Of a stretch of 64,000 nucleotides of DNA, positions 24,795 to 34,420 are shown piece after piece. Every line of letters starts with the position of its first letter. Within the stretch, counting starts at the first letter, position 1. A program made the position numbers and the translations under genes. The stretch comes from Bacillota bacterium (GTDB lineage Bacteria; Bacillota; Clostridia; Acetivibrionales; DTU013): positions 1-64,000 of the forward strand of contig JAEYOM010000004.1 of the NCBI GenBank assembly GCA_023411715.1, given 5' to 3'. The notes beneath the pieces were generated by a model. It was not told the DNA's origin, made no database searches, and was given only the letters and a program-made list of their open reading frames with translations.

Positions 24795-27128
24795 TTAAGG
24801 AGTTATCGCCCTGCCGTATTCATCGCCGAACCCGCTCTGGACCGACTCCTTGCCAAAGTATTTCATAAGCTGCTTTAAATCGGGGTCCTTAACTTTATTA
24901 TAATATAGACTGTACTGATCCTCCTTCTCCTCGCTGGTCTTGAAACGTTTTTGCAGCACAAGCAGTCCATTGTACATCAGCGCGAGGTCGTCCTCCCTGC
25001 CCTTAAGCAGCTTTGCCGCTTCATCAGGCTTTTCGGTGTTGATCAGATTGAAAAATTCACTATAGTCTGACGTATCCATTTCCAGGTATTTTTTGATCAG
25101 CGGTTTGTAATCCGCGTAGAATGACCCATTATACCTGTAATTTTCGGTAAGCTGGGGCAAAAGCTCCAGCCTGTTCTGCAGTATATAGAGTATAATCAGG
25201 TCTCCCGCGCCTCCGCCCGTCCTTTCGTAAAACCGCTCATAATATTCGGTGGCTTTTTCGAATTTGCCCATATAACCGTAGTTGCGGCCTATCTGAGGCA
25301 GATCATAAGGATTGCTGCTCTTCATAAGCAGTTCAAGGCCTTTCTGCAATTCGCCCGAATCGATATAAAGCGATCCGAGCACCGAAAGCAGCTCTTCGTT
25401 ATCGGGTATTTCACTGATCAACCTCTCAAAATAGCCTTTTGCTTTTTCGGCGTCCTTGTACTTTAACGAAGACGTTTTACTGTCATATTCCCAGCCATTG
25501 TAATAAAGCTTGGCCAATACCTTCAAAGCGTGCAGACTCCCGACTCCTTCGGCCAGATCTCTTTCATACAGGCTGATCGCCTTGTCGTATTTTTTATCCA
25601 GCAATGCAAGATCAGCCTCGTTGAATTCGTCGCCGGCGACAGGCAGTATTTCCCTATGCCTGCTGGGGTATATGCCGTCGCTGCCGTACATGGTGTTGCC
25701 GTTATGGTCGTAGAAGGTTACATAATAGGCGTAATCGCCCGTATGATAAAACGGCTCGAAGAGATAATACGGGTCGATACCGTCTGTACCGAAGGAAGCG
25801 CCCGTATTCATGCCCCTTTTACGCTCACTGGCAGTATCAAGTATATATTCTCCGGTTTTTATACTTTCCGAATAAAACATATTGTTGGCCATTATCCGCA
25901 TGTCTTCAATATCACGCAGTTCTCCCGCGTAAATCGTATAATGATCCGCGTCTTCCGGCATGTTTACGCTGAAACGGAATTTTCCGCCCCCGATATCCTG
26001 CACGCTGACCATCCCGACCGTATCAAGAAATGCTATATCCTTTTTGATTGCAGTATTTCCTGTGAACTTCAAATTGTTGTCCCCTCCCATGTCGAGAGCC
26101 TTTCCCTGGACACGCTGCCAGTCGGCGCCTATAGCGATCACATAAATACCGTCGGGGATGTTCGTAAACCTGAATTTACCTTCCCTGTCCGTTACTGCAG
26201 TGCAGCGCACTCCGTCGCCTTGGCCGAACGTACTGCTCCAACCATTTCTTGTGGCTTCGTCTTTAAGGAAAATCGTTATATAAGGCGCCGGGCTGCCCTC
26301 TATACTGACGCAGCCGCTCAAAACATTATTGTTTTTTTCAGCCGTTTCAACACTTCTCAGGTATTTAAAGCCCGACAGTTCGCTATTTATCTGCAGCAAG
26401 GGCTTTACAAGCGTTTCGCTGGGCTTTTGCGAAGTAAAAAACAAATTGGGTATTGCCGCCATCTCTTTATCGAAGCTATCCTTATCTTCCTTCATGTAGC
26501 AATAATATGCGTATAACGCGTGCCTGACCGTGGAATAACGGTCCTGCACGTTGAGATGTTCCTGCAGCACAGCCGCTCCCCTGTCCATCTCTCCGAGCCC
26601 CATATACATCGCCGCGAGGTGAAGTTTCCTTAGCGATTCAAGCTTGCCGTCCCTTATATAGTCAAGCTGTTCAAGCAGCTTGATGGCTTTTTCCCCGTAA
26701 CCCGAAAAATAATTGGCCAGGGCGACATATATCGTGTATTCCGCCAGCGCATCACTTTTCATGGCATGTCCGGCGATATCCCTGTATTGCGCATTGATCC
26801 TGTCTGCGCTTTCGGCCCCGATGTAGGAGCAGTTGAACGCAGTGAAACTTTCGGTGAAAAATAGTTTACTGAAATAGCCGAAGTTTTTATTTTCTACAAG
26901 AAGCTCGAGTTTCCTTTGCGCAGCCGAAACAGCGGCATTTGAAGCCGGAGCGCCCTCTGCGGCCCTGTCGTAATAAACGTCTGCCGCCGCGCCGTTTCCG
27001 GCCAACTCGCTGATCCTTCCCAGTAAGTAAAACATACGTCCCTGAAAAAGCAATAGAGCCGCGATCAAAACGAGCGCAGGCAGAATGATCAAAAGCAGGT
27101 GCTTAACCTTAATTCTTATATATCCCAT
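24795..27128 (-). CDS. Membrane-anchored TPR protein with carboxypeptidase-like domain
   Basis: A 777-residue protein with an N-terminal membrane anchor (about residues 9-29), TPR-like helices, a beta-domain near residues 270-345 resembling CarboxypepD_reg ('GCVSIEGSPAPYITIFLKDE', 'TDREGKFRFTNIPDGIYVIA'), and TPRs at about 515-690 ('YNGWEY', 'KATEYYERFYERTGG'). Most of it should be outside the cell. It overlaps the anti-sigma-like gene by 20 bp and is the third gene of the sigma operon, so it is probably a target or sensor partner of that system. I recognise no more specific function. Confidence 0.75.
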   Translation of the reverse strand: MGYIRIKVKHLLLIILPALVLIAALLLFQGRMFYLLGRISELAGNGAAADVYYDRAAEGAPASNAAVSAAQRKLELLVENKNFGYFSKLFFTESFTAFNCSYIGAESADRINAQYRDIAGHAMKSDALAEYTIYVALANYFSGYGEKAIKLLEQLDYIRDGKLESLRKLHLAAMYMGLGEMDRGAAVLQEHLNVQDRYSTVRHALYAYYCYMKEDKDSFDKEMAAIPNLFFTSQKPSETLVKPLLQINSELSGFKYLRSVETAEKNNNVLSGCVSIEGSPAPYITIFLKDEATRNGWSSTFGQGDGVRCTAVTDREGKFRFTNIPDGIYVIAIGADWQRVQGKALDMGGDNNLKFTGNTAIKKDIAFLDTVGMVSVQDIGGGKFRFSVNMPEDADHYTIYAGELRDIEDMRIMANNMFYSESIKTGEYILDTASERKRGMNTGASFGTDGIDPYYLFEPFYHTGDYAYYVTFYDHNGNTMYGSDGIYPSRHREILPVAGDEFNEADLALLDKKYDKAISLYERDLAEGVGSLHALKVLAKLYYNGWEYDSKTSSLKYKDAEKAKGYFERLISEIPDNEELLSVLGSLYIDSGELQKGLELLMKSSNPYDLPQIGRNYGYMGKFEKATEYYERFYERTGGGAGDLIILYILQNRLELLPQLTENYRYNGSFYADYKPLIKKYLEMDTSDYSEFFNLINTEKPDEAAKLLKGREDDLALMYNGLLVLQKRFKTSEEKEDQYSLYYNKVKDPDLKQLMKYFGKESVQSGFGDEYGRAITP

Positions 27129-27624
27129 CAGTCTGCCCTCCCTGATTACTATCCACTACCGCTATGCTGCTATTTCTGATATCCTCGGCCGAAACGCGCG
27201 TAATGCCGATACAGGCATAGACTATGCCCGATACGGTGATCAGCAGCGCAACTACCAGGGGTTTAACAGGGATCCGCAGTTCCATGTTCATGAAGAACTG
27301 AAACCTTTCCCTCCATGCCTTCGCCCCGGACGCTCTCCGGTCCGATGTGGCGGGGTTGCTGCGTAATACGGCCCTGCTACGTGATGTGGCCCTGCCGTTT
27401 CCATCGGCGCTTCCATAATCGGCTGCGCCCCCGTAAAGTGCGGCCCTGTCGCGTATTGCCATCCTGTTGTGTGATGCGACCCTGCCGTTTATGTCGGCGT
27501 TCTCGTGCGAAGCGGCCTTTCTATGCTCGGCGACCCGTTCGAGCACGCTGTTCCTGCTTTTATCCGAAAACACGATGTTTTTCAGTTCCGAATCAAGCTT
27601 ATCCCTGAAATTCATATCACCCAT
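27109..27624 (-). CDS. Anti-sigma-factor-like single-pass membrane protein
   Basis: A 171-residue protein with a short helical N-terminus ('FRDKLDSELKNIVFSDKSRN'), a long low-complexity basic linker, one membrane segment (about residues 117-138) and a short outer tail. This topology and the position directly after an ECF sigma gene are those of anti-sigma factors; no zinc motif is present. The linker contains two copies of a related block (NGRVASHNRMAIRD and NGRATSRSRAVLRS), evidence of in-frame repeat expansion. It overlaps the sigma stop by eight bp. Confidence 0.65.
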   Translation of the reverse strand: MGDMNFRDKLDSELKNIVFSDKSRNSVLERVAEHRKAASHENADINGRVASHNRMAIRDRAALYGGAADYGSADGNGRATSRSRAVLRSNPATSDRRASGAKAWRERFQFFMNMELRIPVKPLVVALLITVSGIVYACIGITRVSAEDIRNSSIAVVDSNQGGQTDGIYKN

Positions 27625-28168
27625 TGCAAAAATCCTCCCGCAGGATATCCCTGAGCCTGTCGCGTCCTCTTTTAAGCCTGCTTTTTACAGAGCCCTCCGG
27701 TATTCCGAGGGCTTCCGATATCTCCCTGACCGAGAGATCGTTATAATAATGCAGCAGCAATACCTCCCTGCTGCCCTGAGCCAGCTTCATCAGCGCTTCG
27801 GTCAAGCTGAGGCGGTCATGCAGCGAACCGATGACGGCCTCTGCGTTGTCGGCAGCAAGCCCAGGCTCAAATACCGGTGTCGGTATGTTATGCCTGTACC
27901 ATGCTTTTCTGCGGCTTTGCCTGCATTCGTTGACGAGAATCCTGCAAAGATAGGTTTTTATTCCGGCCTCGCCGCGGTAACCGGCATATCCGGCGTAAAA
28001 CTTGAAAAATGTTTCCTGTACGGCGTCCTCTGCAAGCTTCAAATCCTTCAGCATCAATGCGGCGACACGTAAAAGCATGTTGGAATAGGCGTCCATCAAG
28101 GCTGCCAAATCATTCTCCGTCAAAGTATATTCAATTCCCGGTCGATCTGTTTTTTCGGGTAGTTCCAT
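27617..28168 (-). CDS. ECF-type RNA polymerase sigma factor
   Basis: A 183-residue sigma-70 family protein with region 2 ('LAEDAVQETFFKFY', 'YRGEAGIKTYLCRILVNECR') and region 4 ('REVLLLHYYNDLSVREISEA', 'IPEGSVKSRLKRGRDRL'). It would direct RNA polymerase to a small regulon. I chose the second of two adjacent ATGs (28168) for spacing after GGAGGTC. The operon order sigma, anti-sigma-like, TPR protein suggests a signal-controlled membrane stress or envelope system. Confidence 0.92.
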   Translation of the reverse strand: MELPEKTDRPGIEYTLTENDLAALMDAYSNMLLRVAALMLKDLKLAEDAVQETFFKFYAGYAGYRGEAGIKTYLCRILVNECRQSRRKAWYRHNIPTPVFEPGLAADNAEAVIGSLHDRLSLTEALMKLAQGSREVLLLHYYNDLSVREISEALGIPEGSVKSRLKRGRDRLRDILREDFCNG

Positions 28169-28187
28169 CATGACCTCCGCATATATA

Positions 28188-28216
28188 TAGATGCGGTATA
28201 TCTGGAAATGGTTGCA
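28188..28216 (-). promoter_or_regulatory. Possible ECF-type autoregulatory promoter
   Basis: On the minus strand TGCAACC (28216-28210) and CGCATCTA (28195-28188) lie 14 bp apart before the sigma gene. TGCAACC-like -35 elements are common for ECF factors, which often activate their own operon; the -10 match is weak. Confidence 0.3.
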
Positions 28217-28244
28217 TTAAGACAGGATTTTTTTAAATGATTGA

Positions 28245-28385
28245 ATGCGCTGCTGATTCCGAGCAGCAAAATCCCTATTCAGCTGCTCGCGCTGCCATTG
28301 ATTTCTTGCAGCAAAATCATTGTTCAGCTGCTTTCGCTGCTATTGATTCCGCTGCCAAAAACTCAGCTGCTCGCGCTGCCGTAGC
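28245..28385 (-). repeat. 42-47-bp tandem repeat overlapping the ABC permease stop codon
   Basis: On the minus strand the block GGCAGCGCGAGCAGCTGA recurs about three times with 20-30-bp variable parts containing TTTTGCTGC. The first copy supplies the last codons (Gly-Ser-Ala-Ser-Ser) and the TGA stop of the permease gene; the later copies lie in the gap before the sigma gene. Confidence 0.85.
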
Positions 28386-29223
28386 GCCTCATGCCTCTCC
28401 TCCAGAAGAATACGCACAGGAAGCCGAACACTGCGCCTACCCCCAGAGACAGAAGCCAGTAGCGACCGTCCAGCACATCCGCCAGGAATTGCGCGGGAAT
28501 CGTCGCCATAAGCCCGTACGGCAGCAAAACATAAAAAATAAGCTTCCAGGCGCCTTTGAAAACGATGCCCGGTATCCTGAACGAAAAGTTCACGAGCTCA
28601 CCTTCTATTTCGCAGAAAGCGTCTATCCTCACGAAACGGAACGCCAGCGTACGTATTATTACCATCAGATCGTACATCAAAAAGTACATGACCAGCAGCA
28701 AAAAAACATACCCGGCTACAGCCCCGGCGGTTACGGTTATCCCGAGCATCCCGACTCCATACGCGACCATCATGATGCCCGGCACAATGAGTACGAGCGA
28801 GCCCGGGTCGATATTTTCAAAAGATACGTAAAAGAGCGTACCCACAGGTCTCACTATATATTGGTCAAGCGTTCCGGTCCTGATTTTCTCCGGTATCGTC
28901 AGCACGCCGAAAAAGTAGGTCGCCATGTACGAAGCGTCAAGGATGGTGAATGTCCCGATAAATACTATCATCTGATATACATTCCAGCCGTTGAGCGTGC
29001 CGACATTGAGGAATATGGCCGAGAACATCGCGATCTGGAGCACGAACAGGCTCTGATCCGTAATGAAGGCCATCCAGAAATTGAAGCTGTACATCATGCT
29101 TTTATTGAGCCTGACCTTCATAAATACGTAGAGAAGCCTGGCATACTTCTTCATACGGCCCATATATCTCGCGGCATTTTCCGCAAATCTTCCGCTGAAA
29201 CGCGCATCTGCTTTATTGTTCAT
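28363..29223 (-). CDS. ABC-2 type permease subunit
   Basis: A 286-residue membrane protein with about six segments, of the DUF990/ABC-2 family. It overlaps the previous permease gene by four bp and is the third gene of an ATPase-permease-permease operon. Such pairs export lipids, viologens or antibiotics in other bacteria; the substrate here is unknown. Its last five codons and stop come from a tandem repeat that continues downstream. Confidence 0.85.
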   Translation of the reverse strand: MNNKADARFSGRFAENAARYMGRMKKYARLLYVFMKVRLNKSMMYSFNFWMAFITDQSLFVLQIAMFSAIFLNVGTLNGWNVYQMIVFIGTFTILDASYMATYFFGVLTIPEKIRTGTLDQYIVRPVGTLFYVSFENIDPGSLVLIVPGIMMVAYGVGMLGITVTAGAVAGYVFLLLVMYFLMYDLMVIIRTLAFRFVRIDAFCEIEGELVNFSFRIPGIVFKGAWKLIFYVLLPYGLMATIPAQFLADVLDGRYWLLSLGVGAVFGFLCVFFWRRGMRRYGSASS

Positions 29224-30014
29224 ATTCCCACACCCTCAAACCTTCTGACGGATTTTTTATAATACAGAACTGAAATCACGATCATGACCGCATTCCAGAA
29301 AAGCATCAGCGCCGCAGCAGCGAGCGGATTTCCTTCACTCTGCCCGATCAGCAGGGACGCTGGATAATATACCGTATAATAGAACGGCAGCAGGCTGAAG
29401 GCCTTCGTCACTGCGGTCGGGAATATGCTCAGCGGAACGAGCGCGCCTGAAATGAATTCAATAAGGTTGCCTTTCAGAATGTTCAGGCCATCTATGTTTA
29501 CAAACCTGAAACAGAGGATCGACAGGAAATAATTGAACATTATCATGAAATTCATGCCCAGCAGGAATATCAGCGCCGCCAGGCACCAGTCCACAACGCC
29601 GGGCGATATCCTGAACTGCCCGGAAAAAATCAACGCCCACGCGGCCGTAGCAATAAAGTTGACACCGAACACATAGACGGCCCTGGAGTAGCTGCAGGAC
29701 AAGAAATACAGCACGGGCTTCATCGGCCTTACGATGTATTTTCCGAACTGTCCGCTCCTGATCTCACTGCAGAACTGCCCGTTCAGGTTGTTCGACTGGT
29801 CGAGCCGGCCGAGGAAGGATGCAATTATGTAATATGTAATCATTGCAGCGAAATCATAACCTCCCACCTGTTCTTTGCTGCTGAAGATCACGCGCCACAT
29901 CAGCCAGGCCAGGAGTATCTTGCATATGGAGAACGCCGCGCCGGCGAACACATCATAATTGTAAGCCATCATTGATTTCCAGGTTATCCTGGCTATTTCC
30001 GCGTACTTTTTCAT
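29220..30014 (-). CDS. ABC-2 type permease subunit
   Basis: A 264-residue membrane protein with six predicted segments, of the same DUF990-like family as its neighbour ('SNNLNGQFCSEIRSGQFGKY' and 'YIVRPMKPVLYFLSCSYSRA' match the family's first cytoplasmic loop). It overlaps the ATPase gene by four bp and the second permease by four bp, so the three are translationally coupled. It probably forms a heterodimeric channel with the downstream permease. Confidence 0.87.
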   Translation of the reverse strand: MKKYAEIARITWKSMMAYNYDVFAGAAFSICKILLAWLMWRVIFSSKEQVGGYDFAAMITYYIIASFLGRLDQSNNLNGQFCSEIRSGQFGKYIVRPMKPVLYFLSCSYSRAVYVFGVNFIATAAWALIFSGQFRISPGVVDWCLAALIFLLGMNFMIMFNYFLSILCFRFVNIDGLNILKGNLIEFISGALVPLSIFPTAVTKAFSLLPFYYTVYYPASLLIGQSEGNPLAAAALMLFWNAVMIVISVLYYKKSVRRFEGVGI

Positions 30015-30991
30015 GATGCGGCACCGATCCCGTATATCTTTTCGATAACATCGCCGATATCCTCATCTTCAAGCTTCAGATCGTCTACATCGCAGTTGTT
30101 GAATATAGCGTTGAGCACAGGTTTGACCTGCTCCCGCCCGACTTTGAAGCACCACTTGTAAGGGGACCTCTCTATCCACTGGGCCTCAAAATCCGGTTCG
30201 AGCCCGGCTTCGTTTTCGAACGTCACGCTGACCGTCTTATACTCGTTAAACCTGTCGAGCAGGGCGTCAAAAGCTCCATCGAATATCTTCAGACCATGGT
30301 TCACAACCATGACCCTGCTGCATACGTGCCTTATATCCTCCATATAATGGCTTGTCAGAAGTACTGTTACCTTTTTTTCAATATTGATCTGCCGAAGCAG
30401 CTGTCTGATCTGTTTTTGTGCTATCGCATCGAGGCCTATCGTTGGCTCATCCAGAAAGAGTACTCCCGGATCATGCAGCAGCGACAATATGAGCTCCATC
30501 TTCATACGTTCGCCGAGCGAAAGCTGTCTCACCTGGGTTTTAAGCAGGTTTGCGACGCCAAACATTTCCGAGTACCGGGCAACATTCTTTCTGAACCTGT
30601 CTTCGGGCATTTCATAAATCTCCCTGTCGAGCAGGAACGAATCTATAGCCGGCAGATCCCACCAGAGCTGGCTTTTCTGCCCCATGACCACTGCGATGCT
30701 TTTTTTGAAGGCATCGGAAGGCCTGGACGGATCAAAGCCCGATACTGCAGCCTTTCCGGAAGTGGGTTGGATAATGCCCGAAAGCATTTTGACAAGAGTC
30801 GTCTTTCCTGCCCCGTTAGGCCCGATCAGCCCTATCATTTCGCCCTTCTCGGCGTCGAACGAAAATTCGGAGACCGCAGTCTTCTCTATCACCTGCTTGT
30901 GAAAAAGCGCCTTGAACGTACCCTTCAGGCCTTCTTCCTTCTCCGCGCTCCTGTATACCCTGGTAAGCTTCTCAGCTTTCAATGCCTGCAT
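30011..30991 (-). CDS. ABC transporter ATP-binding subunit
   Basis: A 326-residue ATPase of the ABC-2 export class. Walker A is GPNGAGKTT (about residues 57-65), the signature is LSLGERMKM, Walker B is VLFLDEP and the switch His is in LLTSHYMED. The extra N-terminal segment 'SAEKEEGLKGTFKALFHK' is typical of ATPases paired with DUF990 permeases. A GGAGGTGC site precedes the ATG. It energises export by the two permeases encoded downstream. Confidence 0.93.
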   Translation of the reverse strand: MQALKAEKLTRVYRSAEKEEGLKGTFKALFHKQVIEKTAVSEFSFDAEKGEMIGLIGPNGAGKTTLVKMLSGIIQPTSGKAAVSGFDPSRPSDAFKKSIAVVMGQKSQLWWDLPAIDSFLLDREIYEMPEDRFRKNVARYSEMFGVANLLKTQVRQLSLGERMKMELILSLLHDPGVLFLDEPTIGLDAIAQKQIRQLLRQINIEKKVTVLLTSHYMEDIRHVCSRVMVVNHGLKIFDGAFDALLDRFNEYKTVSVTFENEAGLEPDFEAQWIERSPYKWCFKVGREQVKPVLNAIFNNCDVDDLKLEDEDIGDVIEKIYGIGAAS

Positions 30992-31065
30992 AACCGCACC
31001 TCCAAAAAAAATTATATGCTGCGCGCCATCCGATCGGCAAGTTAATTATCAGCTATAAAAAAAAT

Positions 31066-31098
31066 CTCCAGCGCATTGAGCGTCTGGATTTTTGAACA
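31066..31098. terminator. Bidirectional terminator upstream of the ABC operon
   Basis: CTCCAGCGC and GCGTCTGGA form a hairpin flanked by AAAAAAAA and TTTTT, so it works on either strand. On the minus strand it ends the M28 peptidase transcript. Confidence 0.78.
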
Positions 31099-31168
31099 AT
31101 ACTTCGCCGGGATTACTACATCGGCATATAATCTACTTTTAGCTGCGGTTAATGAAAGTACCCTGAAG

Positions 31169-33074
31169 TTATATTCCTAAATCATCAAGAATAGATGCGG
31201 CCTTTTCCTTTAGATCCAACTCTTTAATTAATTCCAACGCTTCTGTTTTATTCGCTCCAGCATATACTAAAAAGCAAAAGTCTCTTTCCTCATGCTTAAC
31301 CGCAAACGAAAAGGCATCAAAAACTTCATAATCGTTTTCCTTATAAAAAGTAATTCCGGGAGCTTCAGGCAGTTCCACCTCATGAGTATTATTGACACCA
31401 AATGACGTTTTCCCCGTATCGTAAATATGAATAGACATATTGCGTGAATCATTACCGTAATCCAAATAAATTACGCCTGCTTTTTTTATGGAATAATCAT
31501 ACTTAAAGGGTATCCCTGTCTTGTAATTCATAAATTCCGGTTCGATTTCTGGCATACCGCTGCTAATGATTAATGGCATACCGCTGCTAGTATAGTACGA
31601 ACCTACTGTATTTACCAAGGTTTTCAGGGAATTTTAAAGAAGGATAGTATTTTTCTATTTCCTCCATACTGCTTAATGGCCGGCTCCCCCATACTATGCT
31701 ACGTTCGCCGTCCATATCGAATATACATGCCTCATCATAATCGAGAGCTTGTCTGGTTTTTTCCGTAAGCTCCTGAAGCTTCTTGCGATATTCGGGAGAT
31801 GCCTTATCTTGAACTGCTGCTTCAAATATTTTACCGTCAAGCATATCAATAAATTCTGCCGTTACCCTGCTGAGCGTTTCGATCGCCTCTAAATTCAACG
31901 CATCTGCCGTATCTTGAACCGTATGAGTTATCGGAATTAAAGCTTCGCAGGAAAGGTCTATTGCCGCGATACCTTTATTTTGAAATATGATATGATCGCT
32001 TGCACCCTCATCTGAGAATGATATCTCGAATCCACCGGACGTAAGGTGTGAAGCGAAAGCGTCCGCCAGGCTTTTGGACGCCTCGTTAGTATTTAATGTA
32101 TACTTTGTCGGATTATTTTTACTGCCTGCCATGTCGAAATTTATATTATAGAAATCTGTATATTTGCCTGTCAGCTCGGATATGGCTGCTTTACTGCCCT
32201 GCATCCCGCTCTCTTCGCCGTTGAACGCGTAAAAAACTATGTCTGTCGGCGGCTGACGGTTTCCATAATGCTTCTTCATGTCTTGAGCAAGCTTTATGAG
32301 TAATGCTGTTCAGGAAGCATTGTCGGCAGCTCCGCGGAAGACCGTATCGTCCCACCAGCCTATATGGTCGAAATGGGTGCTTAGTATGACGGCCTTTGAA
32401 GGGTCCTTTCCCTTTAGCACCCCCGCGACATTATTTACGGAGGATGAAACCGTCGAATAGTCACAGTCGATTGATACCGATGCAACAGATTCTATTTCCG
32501 ATAGAAGCCTTTTCATAAAATCAGCGCTCAAATTGAATGTTGGTACAATACCTTGGTCCTCCTCAATTCTTGCGGATGCTTTCCCGCTAATAATGAACAA
32601 GGCGGCCGGTTCTGTTTCCCGTGCGTCTGAAATCTTACCGCTGTCAGGCTCAAGCAATATCGTACCGGAAATATTTTCAGCATTGTAATCTGTCGTAATA
32701 CCGGCGTTTATTGTGAAATCCGATAAGCCGACCGTTGGGAAAAAATCGCGTCCGGGGTCAAGCTTACATAGCTCTCCATTTTTATACAGAACAGATATGT
32801 CGATTTTCTGCTTGTCCGGCATATAGGTCATCTGTGTATAGGGAATGCAGTAATTCTCTCCAAGAAGCGGTTCCAATCCGGCTGCGTGAAATTGTTCAGC
32901 AATGAACATTTCCGTTTTTTTGCTTCCCTCAGTTCCCGTCAATCGCCCCTTAGCCTCATCCGAGGTTAAAAATGCGACTACTTCTGCGGTGCCTGCCATG
33001 TTGTTCTGCTTGAATGAACAACCGGACAAAGCACATACTAAAATAACAATAACGACTATCATTCGTTTCTTCAT
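31169..33074 (-). pseudogene. M28 family peptidase lipoprotein, disrupted
   Basis: A single gene broken twice. It begins at ATG 33074 with a lipoprotein signal (ALSGC) and runs to 'THFDHIGWWDD ... GAADNAS', the metal-binding core of M28 aminopeptidases. There an in-frame TGA (32310-32312) replaces the Gly codon expected after DNAS. The same frame continues with 'TALLIKLAQDM' and 'VFYAFNGEESGMQGS', where the catalytic Glu pair is intact. Near 31600-31620 a second lesion shifts the frame; the remainder has 'ITFYKENDYEVFDAF', resembling an anti-sigma-type DUF4367 domain. Beside the shift, a 15-bp block encoding SSGMP is duplicated. Probably a decaying gene. Confidence 0.82.
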
Positions 33075-33163
33075 GGATATATACACTCCTTGGCTGTGAT
33101 GCCTCAAGAGGCCCAAAACTTGAGGCATCCGCATTAAAATGGTATCGTTGAGTCAGTCCTTGC

Positions 33164-33487
33164 TTAACGCATGCATACCCACTCTAACGTATCGGTGGAA
33201 GTAATATCAGCTCTGCCGCACCTTGTACATTTCAACCCTGATATAACCATATATTCGTATAGGTAATCAAGCTTTGTAGTATCACCATGGATACAAACCC
33301 GGGTAGTCCCTGTAAATAGGTGTGTAGTCTCCTCATAATAGGGTAACATACGACCTCCGCATGAGCAGTCAACATAGCGCGGGACAACTCCCGACTGTGA
33401 ATTTGAAGCAGATGCATATACGGAAGTAAAAGAAAGGCAAAGCATTACAACAACAAGAATTGAAACAATAAATTTAATTTTTCTCAT
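33164..33487 (-). CDS. Small secreted Cys-rich protein, unknown
   Basis: A 107-residue protein with a signal peptide (about residues 1-26, ending VYASA) and six cysteines arranged as CSCGG, a single Cys and CTRCG, suggesting a small zinc ribbon or disulfide-stabilised domain outside the cell. It has a GGAG site before the ATG. It lies between the disrupted peptidase and the disrupted sigma gene. I do not recognise a family. Confidence 0.55.
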   Translation of the reverse strand: MRKIKFIVSILVVVMLCLSFTSVYASASNSQSGVVPRYVDCSCGGRMLPYYEETTHLFTGTTRVCIHGDTTKLDYLYEYMVISGLKCTRCGRADITSTDTLEWVCMR

Positions 33488-33705
33488 AGATGGTCTCCTT
33501 TCAAAAGTAGGAAATTTTTTGGAAAACCAAATATCCCAGTATTAGGGGCCTTTGTAATATATATGTATGAAAAACACTATTTAGGGACAGCAAAAACTAA
33601 TAGTAGAAATAATTTATATTATAACTTTATTCGCTTTTCATACCAGTCCACACATGTAGCGCGATCACAAAAAATCAGTATCATTCCGGATCTTTTTTGT
33701 AAGCT

Positions 33706-34174
33706 TTACTTTTGCTCTCTGGTAACACGTTTCTTGCAGGCTTCAACTGATATGCCTTGTTCTTGGGCCGCTTCCTTCATCGAATACTTGTCCAGCAAGA
33801 TTATTTTAATCAAATGAAAGTCCTCAGCGCTTATCAAACCTTCATATAATATTTCCGGATTGTACTCTTCCATTACAGATCCAAATAGATCTTCCCTACA
33901 TTCTACAGAACAAAAAATATTCTTATAAACCAGGGCTCTGCTTCGCTTAATATTACGAATAACGTTTTTTAAGACATTCATAATCCATCCTTCCGGATTG
34001 GGACTGATCCTAAGTTCATTTGACTTTATACAAGCAATTCTAAAAGTATCCTGGACTGCCTCCTCAGCTAATGAATGGCTGACAAGCGCCTTGGGAATAA
34101 TTAGTGAGCTGATTATGCATTTTACTATATAGCTGTTCAATAAATATGTTCTGCCTATTTTTTCTCGTATACAT
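33706..34174 (-). pseudogene. ECF-type sigma factor with N-terminal frameshift
   Basis: Region 2 ('LAEEAVQDTFRIAC', 'NPEGWIMNVLKNVIRNIKRS') and region 4 ('EDFHLIKIILLDKYSMKEAA', 'GISVEACKKRVTREQK') are present, but the natural start (ATG 34174, after TGGAGGTACTGC) lies in another frame. That frame reads 'NIFIEQLYSKMHNQLTNYSQ' and stops soon after; the two frames join near 34085-34105. One indel would restore a normal protein of about 155 residues. No anti-sigma gene is evident next to it, except perhaps the DUF4367-like end of the broken peptidase. Confidence 0.7.
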
Positions 34175-34321
34175 GCAGTACCTCCAGCAGCAATACAATT
34201 ATATCACTTACCTACATATCATAGGTAAAATAATAAATATTAGGATGCAGGAGACAGCTATATTAAGGGTCCTTCAAATTTCTGTTGTGCATTGCGTATA
34301 AAAAATAGAAAATAGAGTATA

Positions 34322-34350
34322 TTGACCATAGAACATATGTTCGGTATAAT
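34322..34350 (+). promoter_or_regulatory. SOS promoter with LexA box before the Y-family polymerase
   Basis: TTGACC (34322-34327) and TATAAT (34345-34350) are 17 bp apart, and the spacer holds the palindrome GAACATATGTTC (34331-34342). The polymerase starts 71 bp downstream. Same architecture as the promoter at 23244. Confidence 0.88.
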
Positions 34351-34420
34351 AAAACTGTACGCTTAATGTTTCAGCAATTTTCAGCATTAGAAAAAGGTTC
34401 GTGTCGACAAGGGTGATCGG

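Noticed and set aside
28237..29262. Long plus-strand frame across the ABC permease
   Set aside because: It is antisense to a clear membrane-protein gene and begins in the tandem repeat; its composition is that of a reverse-frame shadow.
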